A stretch of DNA of 36,920 bases from Plantago elongata (Eukaryota > Streptophyta > Magnoliopsida > Lamiales > Plantaginaceae). Under the pieces are notes generated by a model. The model had not been told where the DNA came from. It saw only the letters and a list, made by a program, of their open reading frames with translations, and did no database searches. The stretch's first letter is position 1. Every line of letters begins with the position of its first letter. The stretch covers positions 1 to 36,920 of the forward strand of contig JAYMSP010001049.1 in NCBI GenBank assembly GCA_036897095.1, given 5' to 3'. A program made the position numbers and the translations under genes. Positions 1-10,977 of the stretch are shown here, one piece after another.

Positions 1-42
<42 letters not shown>
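1..42. repeat. TA dinucleotide microsatellite
   Basis: An uninterrupted TA run opens the window; its true left end lies outside. It is followed directly by a diverged copy of the ~136-bp repeat annotated next. Confidence 0.95.
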
Positions 43-49
<7 letters not shown>

Positions 50-780
50 CGTAGCAATCGGGGTTGCACATCGCAACAATCGTTCAGATAGTGTGTCGTT
101 CATCTATTACCGTGCGACATAAACTTAGTTGTGGAGGTAACGTCTGTAAAAATCTTACGTTAAATTGGGCTTAGATTGACCCATTAAATTGGAGGGGGGA
201 GGTCAAAAGATTAGGTGGATAATGATCATAATGAAACCAGTGAGGGCTGTTTTGAGGACATCGAAAATGAACTATGGCTTCGAAGATGAGCTTGAAGACG
301 AAGGCCTAAATTAATGAGTTTTATTTGACTATCTTGTTAGTTGACATCGACATATTTTTTGTCACTTTATATATGCTTTGATATGATTTTAATAATATAT
401 ATCTTGTCAGTTGACGTATCTTTCAGTTTCATTGAAAGTGTATGAAAAAGTTCCTATTGTTGTGCGACAAAACTGTCGTTGTTGAGGGCACCATCACCAG
501 TAAAAATCAATCATTAAATATGATGTACACAGTTATCACAACAATTAAGGTTGTACATCACAACAACCGTTTAGACAGTGAGCTGTCAATCTATTGACGT
601 GCGACAAAACCTTAGTTGTTGAGGCAACGCCACCAGTAAAAATCAATCATTAAATATGATGTATACAGTTGTCACAGCAATCAGGATTGCACATTGCAAC
701 AACCGTTCAGACATCGAGCTGCCAATCTATTGACGTGCGACATAACCGTAGTTACTGAAGCAACATCAACAGTAAAAATG
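43..780. repeat. ~136-bp tandem repeat, diverged units
   Basis: The landmark GTGCGACA recurs at about 112, 462, 599 and 735, so the last three are 136-137 bp apart. Each unit carries a GTTG(A)GGCAAC-like block, a CCAGTAAAAATCAATCATT block and a CACAACAACCGTTCAGAC-like block. The units at about 455-780 are clearly adjacent; the copy at 43-160 is separated by unrelated sequence. No coding potential is seen. It may be a minisatellite or the internal repeat of a transposon; nothing identifies a family. Confidence 0.75.
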
Positions 781-1681
781 AATCAATATATATGCTATAA
801 GCCTATAAATCAATTACACAATCAACTTACATTTAGTAATTGATTTCATGTAAACACCAAGAAACTCTATTTCAATAATCATATCAATTTTCAAGCAATG
901 CGACAACAACGCTTTATCACACCCACATACATGGCTATAAGCCATGTGCCAACGAACCATTTAATTGTGCATTTCTAGTCATATACTACCCCACATTTGG
1001 GTGTATCTCTTAGAAAAATATGCTCTATGGATCACAAGTTACGGCCTCAAAGTCGTGACCACTTACAACCGGAACCTCAACGTTCTCGGTTTATTCTCCA
1101 CGCATTTCACAATGTTTCACATTATAAATTGTGAATTATATTCAAGTTAATGAAATACTTATACATAAAGTTGTGATAATTTTACTCACTTGAAATTCAC
1201 AACAAATGAACAACATGGTTTAATAACTTCCATTTCTCAAGTATATTCTAAATAAAAGCAACGTAGAAACGCATGTTTAACAACACATGGGAAAGAAGGT
1301 ATCTCGACAAGTTTATACACACTTTTTTAATAAAAATAGCTTCACAAAGTATAAAACCCATAATCAAAGTATAGTAAACTTTATTCCGTTAATATTAATT
1401 TCGTAAATATCTAAGTTCAACCACATAATTTCTATTCTCAAATAATAAAAAAGAGTACCTTTGAGTTTTTATTTTTTTTAAACCACTCTAAAAGATAACC
1501 ACAAGAATATATATTCTCAATAATAGAGAGAAGTACTTTAAGAACTTTTCGAAAATTCACTCCGAATACAAAATATTATAACAAAGATGTTTCACAAAAT
1601 AACTCATTCAAAGGTTATTTACCTACTCTAAAAATAAAATAAAAGTTGGAGCAACAACTTTCCCTAAGAAATACCGAGAGG
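781..1681. other. AT-rich intergenic DNA, nothing recognised
   Basis: No supported gene or element. A 61-codon open frame at 965-1150 has no family signal and is taken as chance. Confidence 0.6.
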
Positions 1682-1684
1682 TAA

Positions 1685-1723
1685 GACCGCCCACTATGGT
1701 GGCCTTCGATTTCGGTCGCGGCG
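1685..1723 (+). repeat. Left terminal inverted repeat of the Harbinger element
   Basis: Starts GACCGCCCACTATGGTGG and reaches CGGTCGCGGCG. It matches the complement of the right end at the outer 5 bases and again at the inner 11-base block, with diverged sequence between. It contains a small palindrome, CCACTATGGTGG. Confidence 0.7.
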
Positions 1724-1912
1724 TGCGCTTGCTTCGCAACTACGGGTGCCACGATTGAAACGTTCACTGTGGCTACCGATTTGCAGTTTTCCCTTTTTTT
1801 ATGTTAAAAATTGAATAACGGCAATATTTTAAAAACAGATAAAAAAATAGTCATATTTTTGATGAAACAAATAAATAACGGCTATATTTCCGAAACAAAT
1901 AAATTGAGCATC

Positions 1913-1919
1913 TATAAAA
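1913..1919 (+). promoter_or_regulatory. TATA-like box for the element's plus-strand ORF
   Basis: TATAAAA about 65 bp before the first ATG (1984) of the plus-strand ORF and followed by a pyrimidine-rich leader. The same arrangement is mirrored before the transposase. Confidence 0.45.
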
Positions 1920-1983
1920 ACATACCCTTCTCTACTATATCCATCACAACTTCTTCCTCTTGAAACACACATTCATCCTCTCA

Positions 1984-2242
1984 ATGACATCCTCTCAACC
2001 AATCAACATCTTCAAGTCGGTGGCTGGAAAATGAAGATCGTGCTCTTCGATTGATATGGGATCAACTTTCTCGACGTCCACAGTGGGCAATGTTTAGGAG
2101 AGCAAGTCATTTCCGTTTCGTGAAGGAGGCATGGGATAACGGTGTACTGGAGGATGGAACCTCTCATGTTGGTATTACGCCAAGAACCAAATTAGAGCTT
2201 TGGAACAGAGCTAGGCGTCTTGAGATAGGCGGTATAGAGTAG
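1984..2242 (+). pseudogene. Second ORF of the Harbinger element, broken
   Basis: An ATG at 1984 opens a short frame ending at 2032. A different, overlapping frame from about 2018 continues to 2242 and reads RWLENEDRALRLIWDQL, then ends in LELWNRARRLEIGGIE, so a frame change near 2017 seems likely. Position inside the element, next to a HARBI1-like transposase, fits the accessory (usually Myb/SANT-like) protein of PIF/Harbinger elements. The residues themselves show only a tryptophan-rich, charged pattern, and I cannot confirm a SANT fold. Confidence 0.45.
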
Positions 2243-2257
2243 GTCGTAGAACGACTT

Positions 2258-2360
2258 GCTTTGTTGCAGTTGTTGTTGTTATCGTTGTTCTTGCTTTGTT
2301 GTTATTATCGTTTGTTCTCGTTGTTGTTGTTGTTTTGTACTATTGTCGTTGTTGTTTCTA
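2258..2360 (+). repeat. GTT-rich imperfect trinucleotide repeat
   Basis: Repeated GTT with scattered TATC, CTTG and TCTC interruptions, lying between the two convergent ORFs of the transposon. The long leucine/cysteine/valine-rich open frame that it creates (2256-2450) is an artefact of the repeat. Confidence 0.8.
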
Positions 2361-2516
2361 TTTTTGTTTGTACTTCTAATAAAGAGCGAGTTGTATTGGC
2401 ACGAAACAAGTGTTTTATTCAGTACGACGGAATATGATGAAACATTATAGAATACGAATACAAACAGATTGAACTGAAAGTAGGAAATAAAAGTACTAGA
2501 ACAATCAAAACATAAT

Positions 2517-3772
2517 TTAAGTAGTCCTCCTCCAGATGTGCCCGATCAAATCCTTCTGCAATGATTGGTGAGTGAGTGCGATGTGCATATCACGCCTAGT
2601 CTGCATGTATCCTTCAACAGAGTTGATCACTGAAGAGCGTCTCGTGAATCGAATATCGGTGAATAAGTCTTCTTCCACTGAGTTGACAATGTCTTTGTTG
2701 AATTCTTTGACATACTTCTCGTATGTTTTGGCCAACACCGGGTTGCAGATGATGACAAAGCGTGCTTGCAGACAACCAAAAGCTCGTTCAACATCTTTTC
2801 GGACAGCCTCTTGCTTCTATGCAAACTTGGTCTCTTTGTGAGTAACTGGATTTGTGATGGACTTGACAAATGTTGCCCAGGCTGGATAAATCCCATCAGC
2901 TAAGTAGTATGCAATGTTGTAGTGATGACCGTTCACTTCAAAGTTCACCGGGGGAGCTACACCGTTGAGAAGATCATCAAACACCGGTGAACGTGCAACA
3001 ATAGTGAGATCATTTAATTTACCTGACATTCCGAAGAAATAGTGCCAAATCCAAGTGTCGTGTGAAGCAACAGCTTCTAGAACGAGCGTCGGCTTACCAC
3101 TTTTGCTTTGGTATTGACCTTTCCATGCTATCGGAGAGTTCTTCCATTCCTAATGCATACAATCGATCGAGCAAATCATTTCTGGAAAGCATCTTCTGGC
3201 ATCGATTGCGAGAAGTTGATTGATGTCTTCTTCGTTGGCCCTTCCCATGTATGTTAGTGCAAAAACGCAAGGACAGAATCTCAAAACTTGTTCAATGCAA
3301 TCAAAGCAGCAGTTTCACTACACCTTGTATATTCGTCAACAACATCCGCGGCTAAACCATATGCGAGCATCCTCATCGCCGCAGTACTCTTTTGCAAATT
3401 CGAGAGCGCTTGGCGACCAGTAGCATCTAGGCCAGCCCTAAAGTAGACTGGATCATAGTCAGAGACCGCATCAACGATCCTCATGAGCAGTGGCTTCGTC
3501 ATTCTGAACCTTCGACGGAATTGCTTTGGAGTGTACTCGACATTGTCGGCGAGGTAATCTTCCATAATTTGAGTATGATGTTTCTCGCATCTTCGGTTGA
3601 TGTACGTGCAAGTGTGTTTCTCCTTCGGTTGTGATGAAGAAGACTCGGCAATGTACTTCGGCAACATCGACTCGAAGAATCTCTTTGCCATCACTGAACT
3701 ATAAGATATGGGTTCGAATGCCGACCTTTCAGACTCGGACTCCGCATCTAACTCTGCATCGGACATGAACAC
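2517..3772 (-). pseudogene. PIF/Harbinger (HARBI1-like) transposase relic
   Basis: Reads on the minus strand from about 3772 to 2520. The N-terminal part has RRRFRMTKPLLMRIVDAV and a helix-rich segment with MRMLAYGLAADVVDEYTR, typical of plant ALP1/HARBI1-like transposases. The catalytic part shows ICSIDCMH (first Asp), LNDLTIVARSPVFDD (second Asp) and VERAFGCLQARF (Glu), so the DDE triad is recognisable. It is dead. After ALNKF near 3281 the frame changes. A stop replaces the usual Trp after SIDCMH near 3150, and another stop sits just before KQEAVRKDVERAFG near 2815. Other open frames on both strands here are shadows. Confidence 0.9.
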
Positions 3773-3911
3773 CTCTTCCTCGGAGTGATGTGATGAGAAA
3801 TCCGAATTTAAATTGGCAAAGTGATATTTGGTAGGTTAAGAGTATTTTGAGTTTAAAAGAGAGAAAGCAGGGTGAAATTTGAGATGTGGAGAAATATATG
3901 AAGTTTTGTGT

Positions 3912-3920
3912 CTATTTATA
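3912..3920 (-). promoter_or_regulatory. TATA-like box for the transposase
   Basis: TATAAATAG on the minus strand, about 140 bp before the first Met of the transposase relic. It is followed on that strand by a leader rich in short A/G tracts. Confidence 0.45.
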
Positions 3921-3994
3921 GACCTCGAAAAAATATGGTCGTTGATATTATTTTTTTTATTAAATGAATTTTTTTAAATTAAAAAATAAAAAAA

Positions 3995-4212
3995 CGTAGC
4001 CGGTCCAATCAAGACCGGCCACGTGTCCCAGCCGTTGGGCTGGGGAATGTCCGTTGGGGTTGGGGCCCAGCCCCAAAATACGAAACTTCATCGGTTTGCT
4101 CCGCAACCGATGGAGTTGCTCAGTAGCTACGGTTACTGAGCAATTGCCCACCGTAAACGATAACGGTCGTGACAGGCGCCGCAACCGCTCCATAGCCGTT
4201 CACATTGAACGG
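3995..4212. repeat. Run of seven consecutive hairpins
   Basis: Consecutive, non-overlapping inverted repeats with short loops: 3995-4005/4013-4023 (11 bp, one mismatch); 4027-4033/4038-4044 (CCCAGCC/GGCTGGG); 4056-4064/4066-4074 (GGGGTTGGG, one wobble pair); 4089-4096/4105-4112 (CATCGGTT/AACCGATG); 4116-4125/4134-4143 (TTGCTCAGTA/TACTGAGCAA, perfect 10 bp); 4150-4154/4163-4167; 4196-4202/4206-4212 (CCGTTCA/TGAACGG). The block is much GC-richer than its surroundings and ends 2 bp from the element's right terminus. Confidence 0.85.
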
Positions 4213-4214
4213 TC
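4177..4214 (-). repeat. Right terminal inverted repeat of the Harbinger element
   Basis: Read on the minus strand it begins GACCGTTCAATGTGAACGG and reaches CGGTTGCGGCG at positions 28-38, matching the left end. The outer part folds into its own hairpin (4196-4212). Confidence 0.7.
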
Positions 4215-4217
4215 TAA

Positions 4218-6336
4218 GGAAATCATATCATTTTCATCTTCAAGTACTTCAATGGAGTTACACCACACAAAACAATAACTCAAAAATCAAGTAACACTTG
4301 CGTTACAAATAAACTCTGCCCTCTTAATATATTCACAATAAATGTAGAGAGCATACACTTGTAACTTGCATAATTGATGTACACAAAATTGAACAAGATA
4401 GTGGTATCAAATTCACACATGATCGTTCATCATGCTCCAAGTAACAAAAAGTTTTTCAAAAAGAAAAAAGATCATAACGGCATATGGAACCGTAGTTAAA
4501 GAATGTTGTCTAGGTTTAGCATTTACAATATCTAGCCACAAATCAACACGAATTAACGACCATCTGACCGAGTAAATTCATCCAATTAACCAATCCTTTT
4601 CCCTGATCACAAATCAGACTGAATAATAACAGACCAAGGATTAACAAACATTTAGGCCAATAAATAATCCAAAAGACCTGGAGTAAATAAAAGAGAAGAT
4701 CCTTCACTCGTTATACCCATGCACTCTAACATATTGTATATGTTTGCCATAATGTTCTTCGACTGTATCACGGAGAAACATAACCTCTTAGAAGTATGTA
4801 ATGTTGTGCTTAAAGACCGTTGGTTCCCACGTTAAGCGGTAACATGCCATCAAAATAATAATAATAATATACAAATAATAATTCACAAATTCAATAAAAG
4901 TGAGAAAACAAACTAGTAACGTTTACTTATTATGTTTATAGAACAATCTTGATGATTAAATGTACGCCTACTATGCAAATCTCTATAGTGAAATGTGGAT
5001 GATGATGCCAATAGGTAAGAGAGAGGGGAGAATATTGTATTATCTTGTTGTTTCTTCTAAGTGGTGGATAAACACCTTCTTATAGCCAAGAAAACTACTT
5101 TAAGGGTTACCAACTTAACACATGCACTAAAGTCACCAAAAAATCTTATTAGAAGTGCAATACATTAAGTTACAAATTTAACTCATATTAATTTCGAAAA
5201 TTAATAAAATAAATGTTACAATTGAAATACTAATATTTAAGAAGTGTAAAAGCTTCTTCTAGAATATTCACATAATATTCATACTTTCAAAATGTACCTT
5301 ATGACATCGAGTCAACTTTTATTAACACTTAAAATTATTTTTCACTATATATTACATTATCACGTAGCTTGTGCAACTGATGATCAACGGTAAAATATAT
5401 TAAAATAAAAAGTAAATGGTATATAAAATTTACTAAAAGACATATTCTATTAACATTTCAACTTCTAAATTGAATTACACATTTTATTACTTTAATATAT
5501 ACAAGTGGTTTCTCAATAAATCAATTCTTCAACAAGTACCTGTGTTATGTGCATTGAAGATTGGACAATAGATACGGCAAAGTACAATCCATGGTTCTTT
5601 TCACATCTTTCCCTGCCATAGATGGTCCTCACTTCAAATTCAGTGATACTCAATAGTTCAAATTTGTGTACACTTGTGATATAACATTACAGTACACTGT
5701 TAAAAGACTTATCTCAACTTAATAAAGCATATTTTTCTTTTTAAAAGAAAGCTTTCACTTTATCTTCAAATAAAAATTTTCATTAAGACAAAAGTTTGTA
5801 AGATGTAATTTTTATTAATAAATCTTTTGTGCACAAATAAAATTATAATAAAATAGCAAAAAATAATAATAAAGTACTCCACCCAACCCAGAACAAATGA
5901 CATAATTAACTTTTAATATATTTTTCAAAATTATCCCTAATTTATATACGATAAATATTAATAAAATTATATTTTAAAATTTTATGAAGGATATAATATA
6001 ATTTTATTAGATATATTTATTCTATAAATTAAAGGAAGACTAATTTGTGAAAAAATTCTAACCAAAATTCTTTAATACTAAATATTAAAAAAATATATCC
6101 GACATGTGTTAATACATTATTATAACTCACCAAATCCTATGTTAATATATTTATGTTCCTCATTGAGTATGTGTTAATGTAATGTCATATGTAGATGATC
6201 TTTAGTTGTAATAAAGTTTGGGAAGGATTTATCAAGTAAGGAACTGGTCAAGATAATCTAACCAATAACTTAAAGTCAAATGGAATTTTTATTTTTTTTT
6301 AATGGAACTCTAAAATGTGAAGATTTACCATGAGGA
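4218..6336. other. Intergenic AT-rich DNA
   Basis: No supported gene. It contains a short ATA microsatellite around 4852-4870. At about 5876 a TACTCCACCCAACCCAGAAC stretch resembles one end of a Stowaway-like element, but I find no matching second end. Confidence 0.6.
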
Positions 6337-6426
6337 CCACTACTATTCACTGATTTCAACTGACGGCCACTACTATTTACTGGCTTTAATTGACAACCAC
6401 TACTATTTACTGGTTTTATCAAACGA
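6337..6426. repeat. 30-bp tandem repeat, three units
   Basis: CCACTACTATT(C/T)ACTG starts at 6337, 6367 and 6397, exactly 30 bp apart. The third unit is the most diverged at its 3' end. Confidence 0.9.
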
Positions 6427-6493
6427 TCCATAGTGGTCTCACCTCTATTTTATTTGAAGCTCATTTCCTTACCTTTTTAAATGGTTAAAAAAT

Positions 6494-6540
6494 GATTCGA
6501 ATCCTCAACTTATTTGTTGAAGCGTCTTAACAATTACTAA
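6494..6540 (-). mobile_element. Possible tRNA-derived SINE remnant
   Basis: On the minus strand it reads GTTAAGACGCTTCAAC and then GAGGATTCGAATC, resembling a SINE head with a B-box (GATTCGAATC). No A-tail or target-site duplication can be seen, so this is only a fragment by analogy with the clearer SINE at 21025-21115. Confidence 0.35.
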
Positions 6541-6835
6541 ATACATTGCACTTTTATTATTGGAATGTAACTTACACTTGTTCTCCATTTGAATACCCGT
6601 TCAACTCGTAATTGTAGAATATTATGCTTGGTTCATATATACTTGTTGAAATAAAATAAATTATCAATATTACATGTTGGAGTAAAAAAATAATATTTTT
6701 AAAGTATTAATAAATAATTGCAATTGGACCACATTATTCGACAGCAAACCTACAATGTAGAGGTGAGTTTTGAGAATATCATTTCTAAATTTATATAAGC
6801 AAGTTGAGAATCCAATGATGCATGAAACAAATGTA

Positions 6836-7290
6836 TCAAAACAAAATCAAATTAGACAGGTTCATAATACAGAGACGAATCATAAATGAAATATAATTAT
6901 GCAGATATATAGTAGCAAAATTTACTTAAAATATGTTTGTTTAAATTCGAAGGTTAAGGTAATTTGGAACGAGAGCCCTGCCAACAGTGGCGCGGATACT
7001 TGTATCATTGCCCCACGGACATAACCTCCAATGCGACCATCCCACATAAAATTCATATCAGGTTTAATAATTAAGAGGTATCACAACACCATCAAATTAA
7101 TAATTCGGAGACGGATCAATAAATGATAAGAAAATAACATATCAACATTTTCAAAAATGCGAAGATAAAGATTCGAATTTGAAAGTTCGGATAGAACAAG
7201 ATTCCTGCCCGATGACACTTCTATCATCATCGCCTCCGGACATAACCTCCCATACCACATAAGATCCATACAAGGAGTGGGGGGTTTAAG
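6836..7290. repeat. Diverged ~220-240-bp tandem duplication
   Basis: Two unequal copies, about 6836-7079 and 7080-7290. Shared landmarks in order are ATCA(A/C)AACA...ATCAAATTA, AGACG(A/G)ATCA, a TTCGAA block, GAACAAGA-like sequence, CCTGCC, and CGGACATAACCTCC (7016 and 7237). Offsets between landmarks fall from 236 to 221, so indels separate the copies. No coding frame is shared. Confidence 0.65.
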
Positions 7291-8738
7291 GGTTGATTAT
7301 GCTAGCAGCCTAGCACATATATAAATGGTGACATGCACATGGAAACATAGCTATCTCTCATTCTTCCATTTCTCTTTCAGACCCACCCTTGAAAGTAACT
7401 CTTCACTGATACCACACTCATCACCTAAATTAAAAATCTCATCTCTTTTCTCATTTCAAAAGATAATGTTGTTCTTGTTTATGGAACTTAGTTCTGTCAC
7501 TACCTGTATATAGTTTAGTTCCTGAGAATATACAAGTAACAAAATGCTACGAGTGGAGACATCATTTTAAAAAGTTAACTGTACCCGTCAAAAAGGAAGC
7601 TTTCATCCTGTAGAAACAACCAAACCGGCGTAACCATATGTGAAGAGAGCGGTATCCGATCAACCTCCGGCAGTCTTGGTTTCAGATCGTATTTAAGACT
7701 CTAAAATTCTAAGAGATTAAAATTAAAATCAAGAAACCTGATTAAAAGAATATCTAAATTTTTCCTTCACTTAAATCTTTAGGTCTTCTATACCAAATGA
7801 CTAAACTCTATATCAAATGAATCTTCCATGTAATATGTAAATTATGTCATTTTTGTATATAAAGAAATGAGATGGGTGGAATTTGAACTTGATTATATTC
7901 AATGACATGTAGAAAAATCAACATCACATTAGTATAAATTAAATTAGTATAAATTAAATTAGATGAGTGCAATGTGTACTTTTACATCATGGAAGCAAGA
8001 AAGATAGTACTTCCTTTGAAATTTGTCTCAAATTAATTATTTAATTATTAAATGTCATAAAAGTTTTCATACTTTGAAGAGTTGGAAAGACCCCTAATGT
8101 TTAAAATATACTATTTAATTTTTATATAAATAACATATGTTTTAGTTTTTATAAATATTTATCTAGTTTTTCAAGTAATATTTTGTATTGTGTATTCGTG
8201 CTGAACCGTCTAATTTTTAGTATGTATTGTCTAGTTTTTACAACATATTATCTAGTTTTGTAACTATATTGTCTAGTTTTATAAATAATTTTGTTTAATT
8301 TTATTATTTGTACAGAAATTTCATTCAGTGTAATCTAAATTGTCTAGGTTTTACATTATATTGTTTAATTTTATATTAATTATATTGTCTAGTATATAAA
8401 AAGAATTCTATAATTTTCAAATGATATTAAATTTACACTTTTGTTTAATTTTTAGATTATATTGTCTATTTTTTATTTGACTCCTTTTTAATGATCCGGG
8501 TCAAAATTATTAAAAATTAAGTTGCAAAAAATATATATAATTATTTATTTTTATCATTTTAAGAGAACTTTCAGAACTCTCCGAAAGGTGGGGGTGTAAC
8601 GCCAAATGGACTCTTATTTAATTGAAGAGAAAATCAACGTTTAAATCTAAGATTGGATTATGAGTGAACTTCAAAATATTTCAGATTCAAACAAAAAGTG
8701 ACTATCATAATAAGGTAAACGACTATAAAAATTACTTA
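7291..8738. other. Intergenic DNA with a degenerate TGTCTAGTTTT repeat
   Basis: No supported gene. From about 8160 to 8480 the motif TATTGTCTAGTTTTTA recurs irregularly (for example 8225-8240, 8268-8282, 8386-8396 and 8460-8475 in varied forms). A TATA-like CATATATAAATG at 7316-7327 is followed by a CT-rich stretch resembling a promoter and leader, but no reading frame longer than a few tens of codons follows. Confidence 0.5.
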
Positions 8739-8972
8739 GGGGCTGATTGGAGTAGTATACAAATGTCCGTTTGGATGCTATTCGAGGATTTTATGTTTGT
8801 TATGACATTTAAATGCCGAAAATCGAAATGCCTCTACAGTAGCAACATTTTTCTCTACCTATATATCCAATTACAATTCTATACCAAACACAATTTTAAC
8901 AATCCCACTACAATTCCGATCATTATTCAGACATTTAAATAGGAACATTTAAGTCGCATGTCAATCGGCCCC
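8739..8972. mobile_element. Tourist-like MITE (234 bp)
   Basis: The ends are GGGGCTGATTG on the left and, on the complementary strand, GGGGCCGATTG on the right, one mismatch in 11. Flanks are TTA on the left and ATA on the right, an imperfect trinucleotide duplication as expected for a PIF/Tourist insertion. No protein is encoded. Similar termini occur at about 16201 and at 32127-32283. Confidence 0.65.
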
Positions 8973-10306
8973 ATATTCTTTTCGCAAGCTACTCTTAGTA
9001 CATATTTTAGAGGTTTAATTAGTGTTTACATGGTATTTATCATGGAGTAATTATTTGTATGGTATAGACATGAAAACTGATAGATATTTATGTAGTATTC
9101 GGAATATAACTACAGTCACAGTACACTTATAATATGGAAACGAAATATAGTGTAGTAGTATTTCTAATGTAACTAGAGGATGCTCCTGAATAGACAAAAA
9201 TCCTATTAAACTGACTTTTGGATTCTGTCATTGTGATTGGCTATACAGAGACAAAAAAAATATCCCTACCCATCTGGAATCCAGAAATGCTACAAATACA
9301 ACCAATTTAGTTGCATAAATGTATTACTCCTCCCTCCTCAAAAATTTCATACCTCACATTTTATACTTATTTTATTTTTATGTTACACAAAAAATTTTAA
9401 ATCAAGTTATTGAAATGATACTCATACAAAAAAAGGTGTAATTTTCCTTTCGAAAATGCATATATGAGAACTCCATAACTAGTACTTGCTTTTAAGTGAC
9501 CGATGACTCGAGTAACCGGCCCAGCCAAAAGGTCAGGATTCGACCAATTGGTGGTCCAGGTTGATTACATTTTAGGTAAATTTTTTCTAAATACTTCATG
9601 CTCAGAACTCAACTTCTCACTTTTCTTATTAATCCATCTCAAACTCAACTTCTTATTTATATAAAAAATATATCTTCTACTTTATTCACATCTCTCTTAC
9701 TTTATATACCCACACTCTTTCATACTTTACTTATCATATCTACTACTTTATTCACTTTATTTTTAAATTCATGTGCGGACCAACGGAAAGTTGTTTTCGG
9801 AACTGAGTAAGTATTATTTAATTTAAATGGAAATGTGTAATAGTATGCAAAAATTATCCGGTGCGGGTACCTTTTTTTATTTTTTCTTTAAGATATGAAG
9901 TTATGTGGACAATTAAAAATGATAAATATATGACATTTTTTAAACGCATGAAGTAAAAACATTAACAATCCCCAAAAAGTTAGAAGACAACTGTAGTGGT
10001 GGGGTTGCATAAAATTATTGGTATGACTACATATATAAATAAAATACTCGTGTAAGAATAAATATTACATTCATAAAATATTGCCGAGATCAAATTTGAC
10101 TAAAAACTAGTACCTTTTAATTAATTGAATATTTTATTTAGTAAAATTATATTAATTTCAGAAAATATACCTTCATAAAATATTTTCCTGGTATAATAGA
10201 GTAATTTAAAATCAAAATTACCTCGGAAAATACTCTAATGTGAAATTGGACGTGTGTTATTGGAAAGAGTGTAAAATTATTGTGATGTGTATAAGTTTAT
10301 TTTCGA
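8973..10306. other. Intergenic AT-rich DNA
   Basis: No supported gene. TACTCCTCCCTCCTC at about 9325-9340 resembles a Stowaway-type terminus without a recognised partner. A 70-codon pyrimidine-rich frame at 9598-9810 is low complexity. Confidence 0.55.
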
Positions 10307-10849
10307 ATGGTTCATTTTAGTTTCTGGGGTAATATTCAGCAGTTTGGTTCCACATTTGAATCATTAAGGCCTCCTGGACCATTTTGCCCCAAATCGCAGG
10401 ACAATATTTTATTTAACAGTGTGTTTTCAGTACCAAATCTTAGATCAAACAAAAGGAGTGTCCCAAAAATAAGGAGGACAACTCTTTGTGTGTCAAAAAA
10501 TGTAAAATTTTCACAATTCTCAGTGTTGCTGGTAAGTAATAGCAATTATGCATGTCAATTTCACAATAATGCAGAAAATAATGGTGATTATACGTTAAGG
10601 TCAGGTCACGCAAGGAAAATAGTGGATTATTCACCAAACCCTCTTATTTTTGTCCCAAAGGATTGCCAGGAAATTTTGTTAAGAGACAATTCTGGGTTAG
10701 ATTTGTATTTTTTTATGCCTTCACCAGTATATGCCAATACAACTATGGCCCAGCTGCTAAATACTAAAGTCTATACCAGAGCCTCGAAGGTAAATGAGGA
10801 AACTGCCAATATATGTTTAAATTGCTTGGCCAGATTTAAAAGTTTTTGA
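10307..10849 (+). other. Unidentified 180-codon ORF
   Basis: An open frame from ATG at 10307 to TGA at 10849, among the longest uninterrupted frames in the window and not low complexity. Mid- and C-terminal stretches such as KIVDYSPNPLIFVPKDCQE and MAQLLNTKVYTRASKVNEET look protein-like, with a C-terminal CLNCL pair. I do not recognise a family. There is no obvious signal peptide or membrane span. It ends about 130 bp before the start codon of the next plus-strand gene. It could be an upstream exon, transcribed leader, mobile-element relic or chance, and I cannot choose between these. Confidence 0.3.
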
Positions 10850-10977
10850 AAAACAGTACAAGACATATTTTGGTGATTCTGCAATCACTTGTGCCAATAT
10901 AAAGCAAAATGCACAGCAAAATTAAAGTGAATCAAATTCAAGACAAATACTCTGTACAAGAGAAGAATAACAGAATT

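Larger units (their letters stand above)
1682..4217. mobile_element. PIF/Harbinger DNA transposon, degenerate
   Basis: The body runs 1685-4214 (2530 bp) and is flanked by TAA at 1682-1684 and 4215-4217. TAA is the TWA target-site duplication known for PIF/Harbinger. The ends begin GACCG on both strands, and 28-29 bases inside each end lies CGGTCGCGGCG (left, 1713-1723) or CGGTTGCGGCG (right, complementary strand), giving a ~38-bp diverged terminal inverted repeat. It carries a HARBI1-like transposase relic on the minus strand and a second ORF on the plus strand, pointing toward each other. Each has its own TATA-like box. Two in-frame stops and a frame change in the transposase plus the diverged ends show it is an old, non-autonomous fossil. 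Confidence 0.88.

Noticed and set aside
1-780. CRISPR-like or telomeric array
   Set aside because: The repeat unit is ~136 bp and diverged, with no constant short repeat and spacer pattern and no telomere motif.
2256-2450. Cys/Val/Leu-rich 64-codon membrane-like protein
   Set aside because: The sequence is a GTT-rich imperfect repeat, which explains the composition.
2572-2896. Overlapping plus- and minus-strand open frames in the transposon
   Set aside because: They are shadows of the transposase relic in other frames; only the frame with VERAFGCLQARF has family signal.
4391-4412. TGGTATCAAATTC as a Copia-type primer-binding site
   Set aside because: It matches only the first part of the usual TGGTATCAGAGC motif, and no flanking long repeats or reverse-transcriptase sequence was seen nearby.
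7316-7513. Promoter plus short gene
   Set aside because: A TATA-like box and a CT-rich leader-like stretch exist, but the following frames are at most about 60 codons with no recognisable protein.
9320-9840. Stowaway-like MITE
   Set aside because: One end resembles CTCCCTCC-type termini, but no matching inverted end or TA duplication could be paired with it.
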